From the NCBI GenBank assembly GCA_019635435.1, contig JAHBZM010000001.1, positions 3,286,001 to 3,350,000 of the forward strand: 64,000 nt of DNA, read 5' to 3'. Both the position numbers and the translations under genes were made by a program. The stretch's first letter is position 1. Each line of letters starts with the position of its first letter. Positions 8,223 to 16,316 of this stretch are shown here, one piece after another. Source of the stretch: Ramlibacter sp. Lineage in GTDB: Bacteria > Pseudomonadota > Gammaproteobacteria > Burkholderiales > Burkholderiaceae_C. The notes beneath the pieces are model-generated. The model was not told the origin of the DNA. It worked only from the letters and a program-made list of their open reading frames with translations, and made no database searches.

Positions 8223-11200
8223 TCAATGAAAGTCCCGGCTCTTGTTGCCCTGCTGCGCCAGCCGGCCCAGCAGCGGGGTCAGGTCCACCAGCCGCGCGGC
8301 TATCAGGTGGCGGACCTCGCCGCCGCTGTCCACGTCGCGCTGCCACACGCCCTGAACGGCCAGCAGGCGTGAGCGCAGCAGGGCTTCGCGCTGGGCCTCG
8401 CGCACATGCTTCCAGACGATGACGTTGACCGGGCCGGTCTCGTCTTCCAGCGTGACGAAGATGGTGCCCTTGGCGGTCTGCGGCTGCTGGCGCACGGTGA
8501 CCAGGCCACAGGCGCGCACGCGCTGGCCATGGGGCAGGTCGCGCAGCTCATCGGCGTTGAGGATCTTCATGCGCGCCAGGCGCGGGCGCAGCAGCGCCAG
8601 CGGGTGACGGCGCAGCGTGAGGCCCATGGCAGCGTAGTCGAACACGATTTCTTCGCCCTCGGGTGCGGGGGGCAATGCGAGAGCTTCTTCGTTCACCGGC
8701 GCACCCCGCAAAAGCCCGGGGGCCCGAAGGCGTGCCGCGGCCTCCCAGACCTGCTGGCGCCGGTGGCCGGCCAGGGACTGCAGCGCGTCGGCGGCGGCCA
8801 GGGCGTTGAGGTCCTTGACATCGAGCTGGGCGCGCAAGGACAGGTCTTCGGCGCTGCTGAAAGGCGCCTCGCGGCGCGCTGCCACGAGGCGATGCGCGCC
8901 CTCCTCGCCCAGGCTGCCGACCAGGCGCAGGCCCAGGCGCACGGCGACAGGTTTCAGCTGGGCGGCTGAGGGCCCTTCGACAAGCTCAGGGCGAACGGGG
9001 TGTGGCTCGGCGCGAACCGGTTGGGGCTCAGGGCGAACGGGTTGGGCTTGTTCCAGCGTGCAGTCCCAGTCGCTGTGCGATACGTCGGCGGGCAGCACCT
9101 GCACGCCATGGCGTTGCGCGTCCTGGATGAGCTGCGAGGGCGGGTAAAAGCCCATGGGTTGCGAGTTGAGCATGGCGGCCAGAAAGCATTCGGGCTCATG
9201 GCATTTGAGCCAGCTGCTGCTGTAGGCCAGCAGGGCAAAGCTGTAGGCATGGCTTTCAGGAAAGCCATATTCACCAAAGCCCAGGATCTGCTTGAAGATG
9301 CGCTCGCCAAATTCCGGCGTGTAGCCATTGCCGAGCATGCCGTTGATGAGCTCGCCCCTGAACTTTTCCACCCCGCCCTTGCGCTTCCAGGCGGCCATGG
9401 CGCGGCGCAGCGCGTCGGCCTTGGTGGCGCTGAAGCCGGCGGCGATCATGGAGATTTCCATGACCTGTTCCTGGAAGATGGGCACGCCCAGGGTGCGCTC
9501 CAGCGCCTTTTGCAGGCGTGGCGGCTGGCCCGGCACATCGCTGGACGCGCGCTCATAGGCAATGGCCAGGCCCTGGTCGCGCCGGGCCCGGGCCTTGAGA
9601 TAGGGGTGCACCATGCCGCCCGAGATCGGGCCGGGCCGCACGATGGCCACCTCCACCACCAGGTCATAGAACGTGGCGGGCTTGAGGCGCGGCAGCATGG
9701 ACATCTGCGCCCGGCTTTCGATCTGGAACACGCCCACGGTGTCGGCGCGGCGGATCATCTCGTAGGTGACGGGGTCTTCGGGCGTGATGTCGTAAATGCT
9801 GAAAGGCGCACCCCGGCGCTGCGCCACAAAGTCGATGCAGCGGCGGATGGCGGTGAGCATGCCCAGGGCCAGCACATCGACCTTGAGCAGCCCCAGGGCC
9901 TCCAGGTCGTCTTTTTCCCACTGGATGACGCTGCGCTGCGGCATGCTGGCGTTCTCCACGGGCACCAGCCGCGTGAGCTTGTCTTGCGTGAGCACAAAGC
10001 CGCCCACGTGCTGGCTCAGGTGGCGCGGGAAACCCATCAGCCCCTGCGCCATGTCGAGCCACAGTTGCGCCTGCCGCGGCGCCAGCGCCAGGCCCTGTTG
10101 CTGCGCAAGTTCGTCCAGGCGCTGCGCGGCCAGCGCGTCGTCAAACCAGTAGTGCTCCCTGGCAAAGGCCTCGATCAGTTCCGGCGCCATGCCCAGCGCC
10201 TTGCCGCTGTCGCGCACGGCGCTGCGGGTGCGCCAGGTGATGACGGTGGCGGCCAGCGCGGCGCGCTCGCGGCCGTATTTGTCGTAGATGTACTGGATGA
10301 CTTCCTCGCGCCGCTCGTGTTCAAAGTCCACATCAATGTCGGGCGGCTCGTTGCGCCGGTCCAGGCTGATGAAGCGCTCCAGCAGCGGGTGCGAATACAT
10401 GGGGTCGGCCGCGGTGATGCCCAGGCAGTAGCAGACCACCGAGTTGGCGGCCGAGCCGCGCCCCTGGCAAAGGATGTGCCGGCTGCGCGCTTCGCGCACG
10501 ATGTCTTCCACGGTGAGAAAGAACATCTCGTAGCGGCATTCGGCAATCAGGGCCAGCTCTTTCTCCAGCCAGGCGCTCACCTGCGGCGGCACGCCCTGCG
10601 GGTAGCGCTGCCGCGCGCCGGCCAGCGCGAGCTGGCGCAGTGCCTGCGCGGGCGTGAGGCCCGCCGGCACGGTTTCTTGCGGGTAGTTGTAGCGCACCTC
10701 GTCCAGCGTGAAGGTGCAGCGCTGCGCCACCGCCAGCGTGTGAGCCAGCAGCCCGGGCGGGTAGATGCGCGCCAGGCGCGAGCGCAGGCGCAGGTGCCGC
10801 TCGGCATTGCGCTGCAGGGCCAGGCCGCAGTCGGCCACGGGCCGGCCCAGGCGCACGGCGGTGAGCACGTCCTGCAGGGCCTTGCGCGAGCGCACGTGCA
10901 TGTGCACGTCGCCCGCGGCCACCAGCGGCACGCCAGCCTGCGCCCCCAGCTGCTGCAGGGTGGCCAGGCGCAGCTCGTCGTCCAGCCCATACAGCAGTTC
11001 CACGCCCAGGCTCAGCGAGCCAGGTTCAAAAGTGGCCAGAGCGCACGCCAGATCGGCACTGACTGCTACGGAATCAATAGCAGCATCGGTGTGGGCCGGC
11101 AGGTAGATCACTTCGCAGCCGGTCAGGCTGGCCCAGTTGCTGCCGGGCCACTGCACCAGGTATTCGCCCTTGGGCGCGCTGCGCCGCGCGGTGCTGATGA

Positions 11201-11546
11201 ACTCGCACAGGTTGCCCCAGCCGTGCAGGTTGCGCGCAATGACCACGAGGCGCGCCAGCCCCGGCTGGAGCACAAACTCGCTGCCATAAAGCAGCTTGAA
11301 GGGGCGCCGCCGCGCCGCGGCCTCTTCTTGCGCGGCCAGGTGGTCGCGCAGGCCGGCCCAGGCGCGCACCACGCCGGCCACCGAGCATTCGTCGGTGATG
11401 GCCAGCGCCTCGTAGCCCAGCTCGCAGGCACGCGCCACCAGTTCCTCGGGGTGCGAGGCACCGCGCTGGAAGCTGAAGTTGCTGATGCAGTGCAGCTCGG
11501 CGTAACCGGGCAGTTGCGCAGCGGCGGGGGTGGACGCTTCAGCCAT
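8223..11546 (-). CDS. dnaE2: Error-prone DNA polymerase DnaE2 (ImuC)
   Basis: A 1107-residue C-family polymerase, the catalytic subunit of the ImuA-ImuB-DnaE2 translesion mutasome. It has an N-terminal PHP domain (YAELHCISNFSFQRGASHPE), the polymerase core with PPDIDVDFEHERREEV and LKVDVLALGML carrying the catalytic aspartates, a helix-hairpin-helix region and a C-terminal OB fold (VNVIVWKHVREAQR). The start at 11546 overlaps the imuB stop by 8 bases, so translation is coupled. Two oddities are seen. A translated REP-like palindrome expanded in 21-bp units inserts PVRPEPQPVRAEPHPVRPEL (DNA 8970-9048). A smaller dispersed repeat lies at 11063-11082. SOS control comes from the box upstream of imuA. 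Confidence 0.95.
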   Translation of the reverse strand: MAEASTPAAAQLPGYAELHCISNFSFQRGASHPEELVARACELGYEALAITDECSVAGVVRAWAGLRDHLAAQEEAAARRRPFKLLYGSEFVLQPGLARLVVIARNLHGWGNLCEFISTARRSAPKGEYLVQWPGSNWASLTGCEVIYLPAHTDAAIDSVAVSADLACALATFEPGSLSLGVELLYGLDDELRLATLQQLGAQAGVPLVAAGDVHMHVRSRKALQDVLTAVRLGRPVADCGLALQRNAERHLRLRSRLARIYPPGLLAHTLAVAQRCTFTLDEVRYNYPQETVPAGLTPAQALRQLALAGARQRYPQGVPPQVSAWLEKELALIAECRYEMFFLTVEDIVREARSRHILCQGRGSAANSVVCYCLGITAADPMYSHPLLERFISLDRRNEPPDIDVDFEHERREEVIQYIYDKYGRERAALAATVITWRTRSAVRDSGKALGMAPELIEAFAREHYWFDDALAAQRLDELAQQQGLALAPRQAQLWLDMAQGLMGFPRHLSQHVGGFVLTQDKLTRLVPVENASMPQRSVIQWEKDDLEALGLLKVDVLALGMLTAIRRCIDFVAQRRGAPFSIYDITPEDPVTYEMIRRADTVGVFQIESRAQMSMLPRLKPATFYDLVVEVAIVRPGPISGGMVHPYLKARARRDQGLAIAYERASSDVPGQPPRLQKALERTLGVPIFQEQVMEISMIAAGFSATKADALRRAMAAWKRKGGVEKFRGELINGMLGNGYTPEFGERIFKQILGFGEYGFPESHAYSFALLAYSSSWLKCHEPECFLAAMLNSQPMGFYPPSQLIQDAQRHGVQVLPADVSHSDWDCTLEQAQPVRPEPQPVRAEPHPVRPELVEGPSAAQLKPVAVRLGLRLVGSLGEEGAHRLVAARREAPFSSAEDLSLRAQLDVKDLNALAAADALQSLAGHRRQQVWEAAARLRAPGLLRGAPVNEEALALPPAPEGEEIVFDYAAMGLTLRRHPLALLRPRLARMKILNADELRDLPHGQRVRACGLVTVRQQPQTAKGTIFVTLEDETGPVNVIVWKHVREAQREALLRSRLLAVQGVWQRDVDSGGEVRHLIAARLVDLTPLLGRLAQQGNKSRDFH
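8970..9048. repeat. REP-like dispersed element with 21-bp tandem expansion inside dnaE2
   Basis: The + strand reads CCCTTCGACAAGCTCAGGGC then GAACGG at 8973-8998, which is the half-palindrome seen also at 62373-62431 and, in variant form, at 47694-47743. It is followed by two further degenerate copies of the GCTCAGGGCGAACGGG unit at about 21-bp spacing. On the coding strand these give three heptapeptide-like units, PVRPEPQ, PVRAEPH and PVRPELV. The frame is kept. Confidence 0.8.
11063..11082. repeat. Short dispersed palindrome (TGCTA-n-TAGCA) inside dnaE2
   Basis: TGCTACGGAATCAATAGCA forms an inverted repeat within the coding sequence and translates in frame on the minus strand as AAIDSVA. 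It belongs to the same loose family as copies at 12624, 17511, 20104, 34610, 46670 and 63272 (TGCTAT/C, 5-8 bases, ATAGCA, then often GCCC and TGGACT). Confidence 0.55.
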
Positions 11547-12852
11547 ACAGGCCCTGCAAAAACCAGCGGGCGGCGCTGTTGCCGGCCAGCGGCCGCTCGC
11601 AGTACACCCACACCAGGCCGGCCTGCGGGCTGCGCGCGATGTAGTAGTCGCGCAGCGCCGCCGGGGCCGCGCCATCCCACCAGCCAGCCTCCAGCCGCTG
11701 GGCGCGCGTGAGCATTTGCAGCGGCCCCTGGTAATGCGGCTGGTCGTGCTGCACCCGCAGGGGCAGCGGCGTGGGCAGCAGCCAGGGCGGGTACAGGGCG
11801 GCCAGGGTGTTGGTTGCGGCAGCTGCGCCGGAGATGGCGGTTGCGGCCGGCGCCGGCCTGCCCTGCCCCACCTGCCCGCGCGCCGGCACCCAGCGCTGCA
11901 TGCGCTCGGGCCGGTGGTCGGCCCGGGCCTGCGGCACCGTGACGTTGTGCTCGCCCAGGCGCACGCTCAGGCGCTCGACCAGCTCGTGCAGGCGTTCGCC
12001 CTTGACCTGGTCTTCGGGCAGCAGGCTGGTGCTGGCGCCGGCCCAGGGGGCGGACTGCAGCGTGCGCAGGCGCAGGTGGTTGACCGGGGCGCGCAATGTG
12101 GTGCGTGACAGGTGCTCGCCCATGAGCCGGCGCAGGTGGGCCATGTCCTGCGTGGGCTGGGCCGTGCGGATGGGCAACTGCCCATGGCGCGGCAGGTCAA
12201 CGCCGTCCAGGCGGCGCAGGTCGTGCGTCCATTCCAGCTCCAGCGCCAGCACGCCCTGCTGGCGCAGCCGCAGCCACACCTGCAAGGCCCCCAGCAGCCG
12301 CTGGGCCGCCCACATCAGCTCGGGCCCGCCGGTGGCCAGCGCGGGCAGTTCCAGCCGCAGGTCAAACACCTCGGGCAGGGTCAGCCAGGCATGGCGCTCG
12401 GGGCGCTCGCCCCAGGCCGCGTCCAGCGCTTCGAGCAACGGGGCGCCAAAGCGGCGAGCCACACCACCGCGTGGCAACGCGCGCAGCTGGCCCCAGGTGC
12501 GGCAGCCCGTGCGCTCCAGCGTGTCCAGGTGCGCCAGCGCCGCGGTCAGGGTGGCCAGCGGCAGCTGGCCGGGCACGGCCGCAGGGGCGGCCTGCTCGCG
12601 CAGCGCAAGGCGCAACAAGGCAACTGCTATGAAAGATGTAGCGCCCTGTGCCCACGGGATATGGACTCCAGCCACTTTTGGCTTGAAAAGCCGGCGCAGC
12701 AGGCGTTCATGGCCGCCCCACAGCCGCTGCGAGCCCGAGATCTCCAGCACCAGCGCCTCGTCCATCCAGGCCACGCGGGGCGTGAACTGCAGCGCGCGCC
12801 AGCCCCAGGCCGCCTGCTCGCCCTCAGGCGGCTGCAATGCGAGCCAGTGCAT
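11539..12852 (-). CDS. imuB: ImuB, Y-family polymerase-like mutasome subunit
   Basis: A 437-residue protein related to DinB/UmuC polymerases. It has an N-terminal ALQFTPRVAWMDEALVLEIS strand-helix and SQRLWGG (the S.RLFGG motif of the Y-family fold), helix-hairpin-helix-like DTLERTGCRTWGQLRALP, and a little-finger-like region. ImuB proteins lack the catalytic carboxylates and serve as the hub that joins DnaE2, ImuA and the beta clamp. The start at 12852 lies 29 bases inside imuA and its stop overlaps the dnaE2 start by 8 bases. In-frame insertion of a dispersed repeat at 12624-12690 adds KPKVAGVHIPWAQGATSF-type residues after the LWGG segment. Confidence 0.9.
   Translation of the reverse strand: MHWLALQPPEGEQAAWGWRALQFTPRVAWMDEALVLEISGSQRLWGGHERLLRRLFKPKVAGVHIPWAQGATSFIAVALLRLALREQAAPAAVPGQLPLATLTAALAHLDTLERTGCRTWGQLRALPRGGVARRFGAPLLEALDAAWGERPERHAWLTLPEVFDLRLELPALATGGPELMWAAQRLLGALQVWLRLRQQGVLALELEWTHDLRRLDGVDLPRHGQLPIRTAQPTQDMAHLRRLMGEHLSRTTLRAPVNHLRLRTLQSAPWAGASTSLLPEDQVKGERLHELVERLSVRLGEHNVTVPQARADHRPERMQRWVPARGQVGQGRPAPAATAISGAAAATNTLAALYPPWLLPTPLPLRVQHDQPHYQGPLQMLTRAQRLEAGWWDGAAPAALRDYYIARSPQAGLVWVYCERPLAGNSAARWFLQGLYG
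12624..12690. repeat. Dispersed repeat copy inside imuB
   Basis: The + strand reads GCTATGAAAGATGTAGC (12624-12640), then GCCCTGTGCCCACGG, then TGGACTCC at 12662-12669, followed by CACTTTTGGCTTGAAAAG. This is the same order of elements as the intergenic copies at 17511, 20104 and 63272. It is read in frame in imuB. Confidence 0.65.
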
Positions 12853-13603
12853 GGGCCCTCCGGGGAATGCGGTCCAGCGCCGGCGCCGATGCCGCAACTG
12901 TGGCCGGCGCCGGTGCCACGTCCTGCCCCGCACGGCGGCCGCGCCGCGCAGCCAGCAAGGCGGCCAGCAGCGGCGCATGCAACGGCAGCACCAGCGGCGC
13001 CAGCAGCGGCGGGCCACGCCGCTTGAGCAAGTGCACCTGCAGGCTGTCGGTGCCCTGCAGCCACAGCCGCAGCCGCGCGGGGGACGACTCATGCTGCGCC
13101 GCCAGCGTACGCATCACAAACAGCAGCCGCCCCTGCTGCTGGGCCGCCAGGTGCAGGCGCCGCAGATCAGCGCTGCGCGCCTGCGGCAGCCAGGCCAGCA
13201 CGGCCGCCACCTCGGCGCAGCGCAGGGCCTGCTCGGCGGCCCACAGCCGCGCGCCAGGCTTGTCGGCCCGCACGCAGAGCAGCCGCTCGCCCGGCAGGCC
13301 CTGCGCCGACAGGCCGGGGCCAAAGGGCTCAAAAGGTGCGGCCACCAGCACCACCGGCCCCGGCTGCTGCTGCACCACCTGGGCCAGCGCGGGCAACAGC
13401 AGTGGCCACACCGGCGAGGCGGGCTGCGCCTGCAGCAGTTCCACCATGCCCCCCAGCGGCCAGCCGCCGCCGGGCAGTTGCGCGTCCAGTGCCGCATGGC
13501 CCGAGGACAGCACGCGCTCTTCCCCCATGGCGAGCTCGTCCACCCGCCAGACGTGAGGCAGGTCGGCCGGTTCAACCGGAGGAACGAGGGCAAGGGCAGG
13601 CAT
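12824..13603 (-). CDS. imuA: ImuA, RecA/SulA-like mutasome accessory protein
   Basis: A 259-residue RecA-fold-like protein heading the imuA-imuB-dnaE2 operon. It has a P-loop-like region (GHAALDAQLPGGGWPLGGMVELL, near residues 35-57), a RecA-like core with VVLVAAPFEPFGPGLSAQGL, and the typical RADKPGARLWAAEQALRC segment of this family. It is known to interact with ImuB and RecA during SOS mutagenesis. The start at 13603 is only 17 bases from the SOS box; the ribosome-binding site is weak. It overlaps imuB by 29 bases, so the three genes are translationally linked. No lexA2 gene precedes it, unlike some other lineages. Confidence 0.88.
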   Translation of the reverse strand: MPALALVPPVEPADLPHVWRVDELAMGEERVLSSGHAALDAQLPGGGWPLGGMVELLQAQPASPVWPLLLPALAQVVQQQPGPVVLVAAPFEPFGPGLSAQGLPGERLLCVRADKPGARLWAAEQALRCAEVAAVLAWLPQARSADLRRLHLAAQQQGRLLFVMRTLAAQHESSPARLRLWLQGTDSLQVHLLKRRGPPLLAPLVLPLHAPLLAALLAARRGRRAGQDVAPAPATVAASAPALDRIPRRAHALARIAAA

Positions 13604-13620
13604 GTGGAAACACCAGATAA

Positions 13621-13636
13621 CTGTTTATTTATACAG
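13621..13636. promoter_or_regulatory. LexA/SOS box upstream of imuA
   Basis: CTGTTTATTTATACAG is an exact match to the proteobacterial LexA consensus CTGT-N8-ACAG and lies in an AT-rich patch (13612-13653). Read on the minus strand it overlaps a TATAAA-like -10 for imuA. It also lies about 116 bases upstream of the divergent ABC exporter start, so that gene might be affected as well (inference). Confidence 0.88.
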
Positions 13637-13751
13637 TATTTATGCGGTCGCCGGGCTCTTTTTTGGGCAAGACGGGCTGGAGACGGGGTCTTGCCATTCC
13701 TGCTCAAATAACGCCCTGCCCCTCCTGCCTGACTGCCCCACCGGAGCCTGT

Positions 13752-15617
13752 TTGTTTCGCCTTTTCGAAAAACTCCTTCACCCCTACCCCGAGGCCGAAC
13801 CCACCCTGCCGCCCAAGGGGTTCCTTGCCTTCGTCTGGGCCTGCACGGCCGGGCTGCGCGGCTACATCGCCACGCTGGCGCTGCTGGGCGCGGCCATTGC
13901 CGCCTATGAGGCCATGCTGTTTGCCATGCTGGGCCACGTGGTGGACTGGCTGGGCCATGTGCAGCCGGGCCAGCTCTGGGCCGAGCAGGGCAACACGCTG
14001 CGCCTGCTGGCCGCCGTGCTGGTGGCCAGCACCGGCGTGATTGCGCTGCAGACCATCGTCAAGCACCAGACGCTGGCCATCAACTTCCCGCTGCGCCTGC
14101 GCTGGAACTTCCACCGGCTGATGCTGGGCCAGAGCATGGCCTTTTACTCCGACGAGTTCGCCGGGCGCATCACCACCAAGGTGATGCAGACGGCGCTGTC
14201 GGTGCGCGAGATGATCTTCACCACCACCGACGTGATGGTGGGCATTGGCGTGTACTTCATCACCATTGCCGTGCTGGCCGCGGGCTTTGATGCGCGGCTG
14301 CTGTGGCCGCTGATGGCCTGGCTGGTGCTGTACGCGGCCTCGGTGGTTTACTTTGTGCCGCGGCTGGGCCGCATCGGCAAGGCCCAGGCCGATGCGCGCT
14401 CGATGATGACCGGGCGCATCACCGATGCCTACACCAACATCTCCACCGTCAAGCTGTTCTCGCACACCCAGCGCGAGGCGCACTTTGCGCGCGCGGCCAT
14501 GCAGGAGTTCATGGCCACGGGCTACAGCCAGATGCGGCTGGTCAGCGCGTTCGAGATCGTCAACCACGCACTGGTGGTGGGCCTGATCATTGCCGTGACG
14601 GCCACGGCGTTGTGGCTGTGGTCGCTGGGGCAGATCGGCGTGGGCGCGGTGGCGGCGGTGACGGCCATGGCGCTGCGCATCAGCGGCATGTCGCACTGGA
14701 TCATGTGGGAGATGACCTCGCTGTTCGAGAACATCGGCACCGTGCAGGACGGCATCAGCACGCTGACCCGCCCGCGCGTGGTGGTTGATGCGCCGGACGC
14801 CACCGCGCTGCAGGTGCCGCGCGGCGAGGTGCGGTTCGAGCAGGCGCGATTCAGCTACGGCAAGAAGCGCCCGGTGATCGACGGCCTGTCGCTCACCGTG
14901 CGCCCCGGCGAAAAAATCGGCCTGATCGGCCGATCCGGCGCGGGCAAGTCCACGCTGGTCAACCTGCTGCTGCGCTTTCATGACCTGGAGGGCGGGCGCA
15001 TCCTGATTGACGGGCAGGACATTGCCCACGTCACGCAGGACAGCCTGCGCAGCCACATCGGCATGGTGACGCAGGACACCTCGCTGCTGCACCGCTCGAT
15101 GCGCGACAACATCCTCTATGGCCGCCCCGACGCGGGCGACGATGCCATGGTGGCCGCCGCGCGGCGCGCCGAGGCGCACGACTTCATCGGCGGGCTGACC
15201 GACCTGCAGGGCCGCAACGGCTATGACGCCCATGTGGGCGAGCGCGGTGTCAAGCTCTCGGGCGGGCAGCGCCAGCGCATCGCCATTGCACGCGTGATGC
15301 TGAAGGACGCGCCCATCCTGCTGCTGGACGAAGCCACCAGCGCGCTGGACTCCGAGGTGGAAGCCGCGATCCAGACCAGCCTGAACACCCTGATGCAGGG
15401 CAAGACCGTGATCGCGATTGCCCACCGCCTGTCCACCATCGCCGCCATGGACCGCCTGATCGTGCTGGACGCCGGGCGCATCGTGGAGGAAGGCGACCAC
15501 CGCAGCCTGCTGGCCCAGGGCGGGCTGTATGCGCGGCTGTGGGCGCATCAGAGCGGTGGGTTTCTGGGGGAGACGGATGAGGAAGACGCTGCACTTGAGT
15601 TGGAAGTGAGGGGGTAG
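13752..15617 (+). CDS. ABC exporter, fused transmembrane and ATPase domains
   Basis: A 621-residue half-transporter of the MsbA/ABCB type. About six membrane helices lie in residues 30-320 (for example YIATLALLGAAIAAYEAMLF and HALVVGLIIAVTATALWLWS). The nucleotide-binding domain has Walker A GRSGAGKST (about 391-399), signature LSGGQRQR (about 501) and Walker B ILLLDEATSALD (about 520). I prefer TTG at 13752 (reads as MFRLFEKLLHPYP) because family members begin this way and GGAG precedes it; longer in-frame starts run into the SOS-box region. It should pump an unknown lipid or drug. Its last about 180 bases are duplicated in inverted orientation near 17.4 kb. Confidence 0.88.
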   Translation: MFRLFEKLLHPYPEAEPTLPPKGFLAFVWACTAGLRGYIATLALLGAAIAAYEAMLFAMLGHVVDWLGHVQPGQLWAEQGNTLRLLAAVLVASTGVIALQTIVKHQTLAINFPLRLRWNFHRLMLGQSMAFYSDEFAGRITTKVMQTALSVREMIFTTTDVMVGIGVYFITIAVLAAGFDARLLWPLMAWLVLYAASVVYFVPRLGRIGKAQADARSMMTGRITDAYTNISTVKLFSHTQREAHFARAAMQEFMATGYSQMRLVSAFEIVNHALVVGLIIAVTATALWLWSLGQIGVGAVAAVTAMALRISGMSHWIMWEMTSLFENIGTVQDGISTLTRPRVVVDAPDATALQVPRGEVRFEQARFSYGKKRPVIDGLSLTVRPGEKIGLIGRSGAGKSTLVNLLLRFHDLEGGRILIDGQDIAHVTQDSLRSHIGMVTQDTSLLHRSMRDNILYGRPDAGDDAMVAAARRAEAHDFIGGLTDLQGRNGYDAHVGERGVKLSGGQRQRIAIARVMLKDAPILLLDEATSALDSEVEAAIQTSLNTLMQGKTVIAIAHRLSTIAAMDRLIVLDAGRIVEEGDHRSLLAQGGLYARLWAHQSGGFLGETDEEDAALELEVRG

Positions 15618-15657
15618 TCCCGCCTTCTCCGGTGCAATGGCTCACGCGGAATGCCGC
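15434..15657. repeat. Left arm of a 224-bp inverted repeat
   Basis: This stretch covers the last codons and stop of the ABC exporter plus 40 bases downstream. Its reverse complement reappears at 17228-17451 with only two mismatches seen by eye (A/G near 15557 and G/C near 15516). The outer end at 15642-15657 contains, in reverse, the last codons of the lysR gene that ends at 17243. The arms enclose ridA and lysR. Confidence 0.9.
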
Positions 15658-15776
15658 GTCACCAATCGTTTTCGCGCATGGAGGGGCGAACTGCGCGAGG
15701 TTCGCGCCCGGCCATGCAGCGCATGGGCGCCATGGGCCTGCCGGGCTTCAAACCCCATCGGCTCCTGGAAGCGGCG

Positions 15777-16175
15777 TCACTGCCCCTTTGGCAGCTTGGC
15801 AATCACCTTGATTTCAAACTGGAAGCCGTAGAGCCACGTCACGCCCACGCCCGTCAGAGTGGGGTGGGGCGCGTCGCCCCAGTAGGCTGGAATCACATTC
15901 CAGATGGTGTCGAAGTTGGCCTGAGGGTCAACGATGAAGACGGTGACATCAATCACATCGTCAAAAGTGCAGCCTGCCGCTGCCAGCACGGCATTGAGGT
16001 TGTCGAACGCAAGCCGCGCCTGCGCGGCCAGGTCGGGTTCGGGCGAGCCATCTTCACGGCTGCCGACTTGCCCCGAAACAAACAGAAGGCCGTTGGAGCG
16101 GATGGCCGGGGAATAGCGGTTCCTGTCATACAGTGCCTGGCGCCCAGGGGGAAAAACAACATCGCGTGAGTTCAT
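15777..16175 (-). CDS. RidA/YjgF-family protein
   Basis: A 132-residue single-domain RidA-like protein. Recognisable family features are SPAIRSNGLLFVSGQVGSRE near residues 21-40, QARLAFDNLNAVLAAAGCTF and DVIDVTVFIVD, and a C-terminal WLYGFQFEIKVIAKLP strand. RidA proteins trimerise and hydrolyse reactive enamines/imines, or act on related catabolic intermediates. The canonical C-terminal RVEIE-type strand with its Arg is replaced by FQFEIKV, so this is a divergent member whose deaminase activity is uncertain. ATG 16175 has AGGAA upstream. It is divergent from lysR, its likely regulator. Both sit between inverted repeats. Confidence 0.85.
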   Translation of the reverse strand: MNSRDVVFPPGRQALYDRNRYSPAIRSNGLLFVSGQVGSREDGSPEPDLAAQARLAFDNLNAVLAAAGCTFDDVIDVTVFIVDPQANFDTIWNVIPAYWGDAPHPTLTGVGVTWLYGFQFEIKVIAKLPKGQ

Positions 16176-16274
16176 GAAGGGTTCCTTGAGGTGTTTGCTA
16201 TCGACGGTGTGCCGACGCTGAATGCACTGTAGAAAAGTGTGTGGCCGGGATAAACAGGCAAGGTTGAGCAGCAC

Positions 16275-16293
16275 TGTTTGTAAAATCCAAACA
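16275..16293. promoter_or_regulatory. Candidate LysR-type operator between ridA and lysR
   Basis: TGTTTG-TAAAATC-CAAACA is a 6-bp perfect inverted repeat with a 7-base AT-rich spacer. It is placed 23 bases upstream of the lysR start and about 100 bases upstream of ridA. It fits the size and position of a LysR autoregulatory/activator site. Binding is inferred from symmetry and location only. Confidence 0.5.
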
Positions 16294-16316
16294 ATCAGCC
16301 AGCACCTGGAGCAAAG

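Noticed and set aside
9000..11711. A long plus-strand frame opposite dnaE2
   Set aside because: Same reasoning: Gln/His/Arg-rich antisense to a conserved polymerase.
11539..13092. ImuB starting further upstream at 13092
   Set aside because: The added 80 residues are Arg/Cys/Trp-rich and overlap imuA in another frame; MHWLALQ at 12852 is the natural start.
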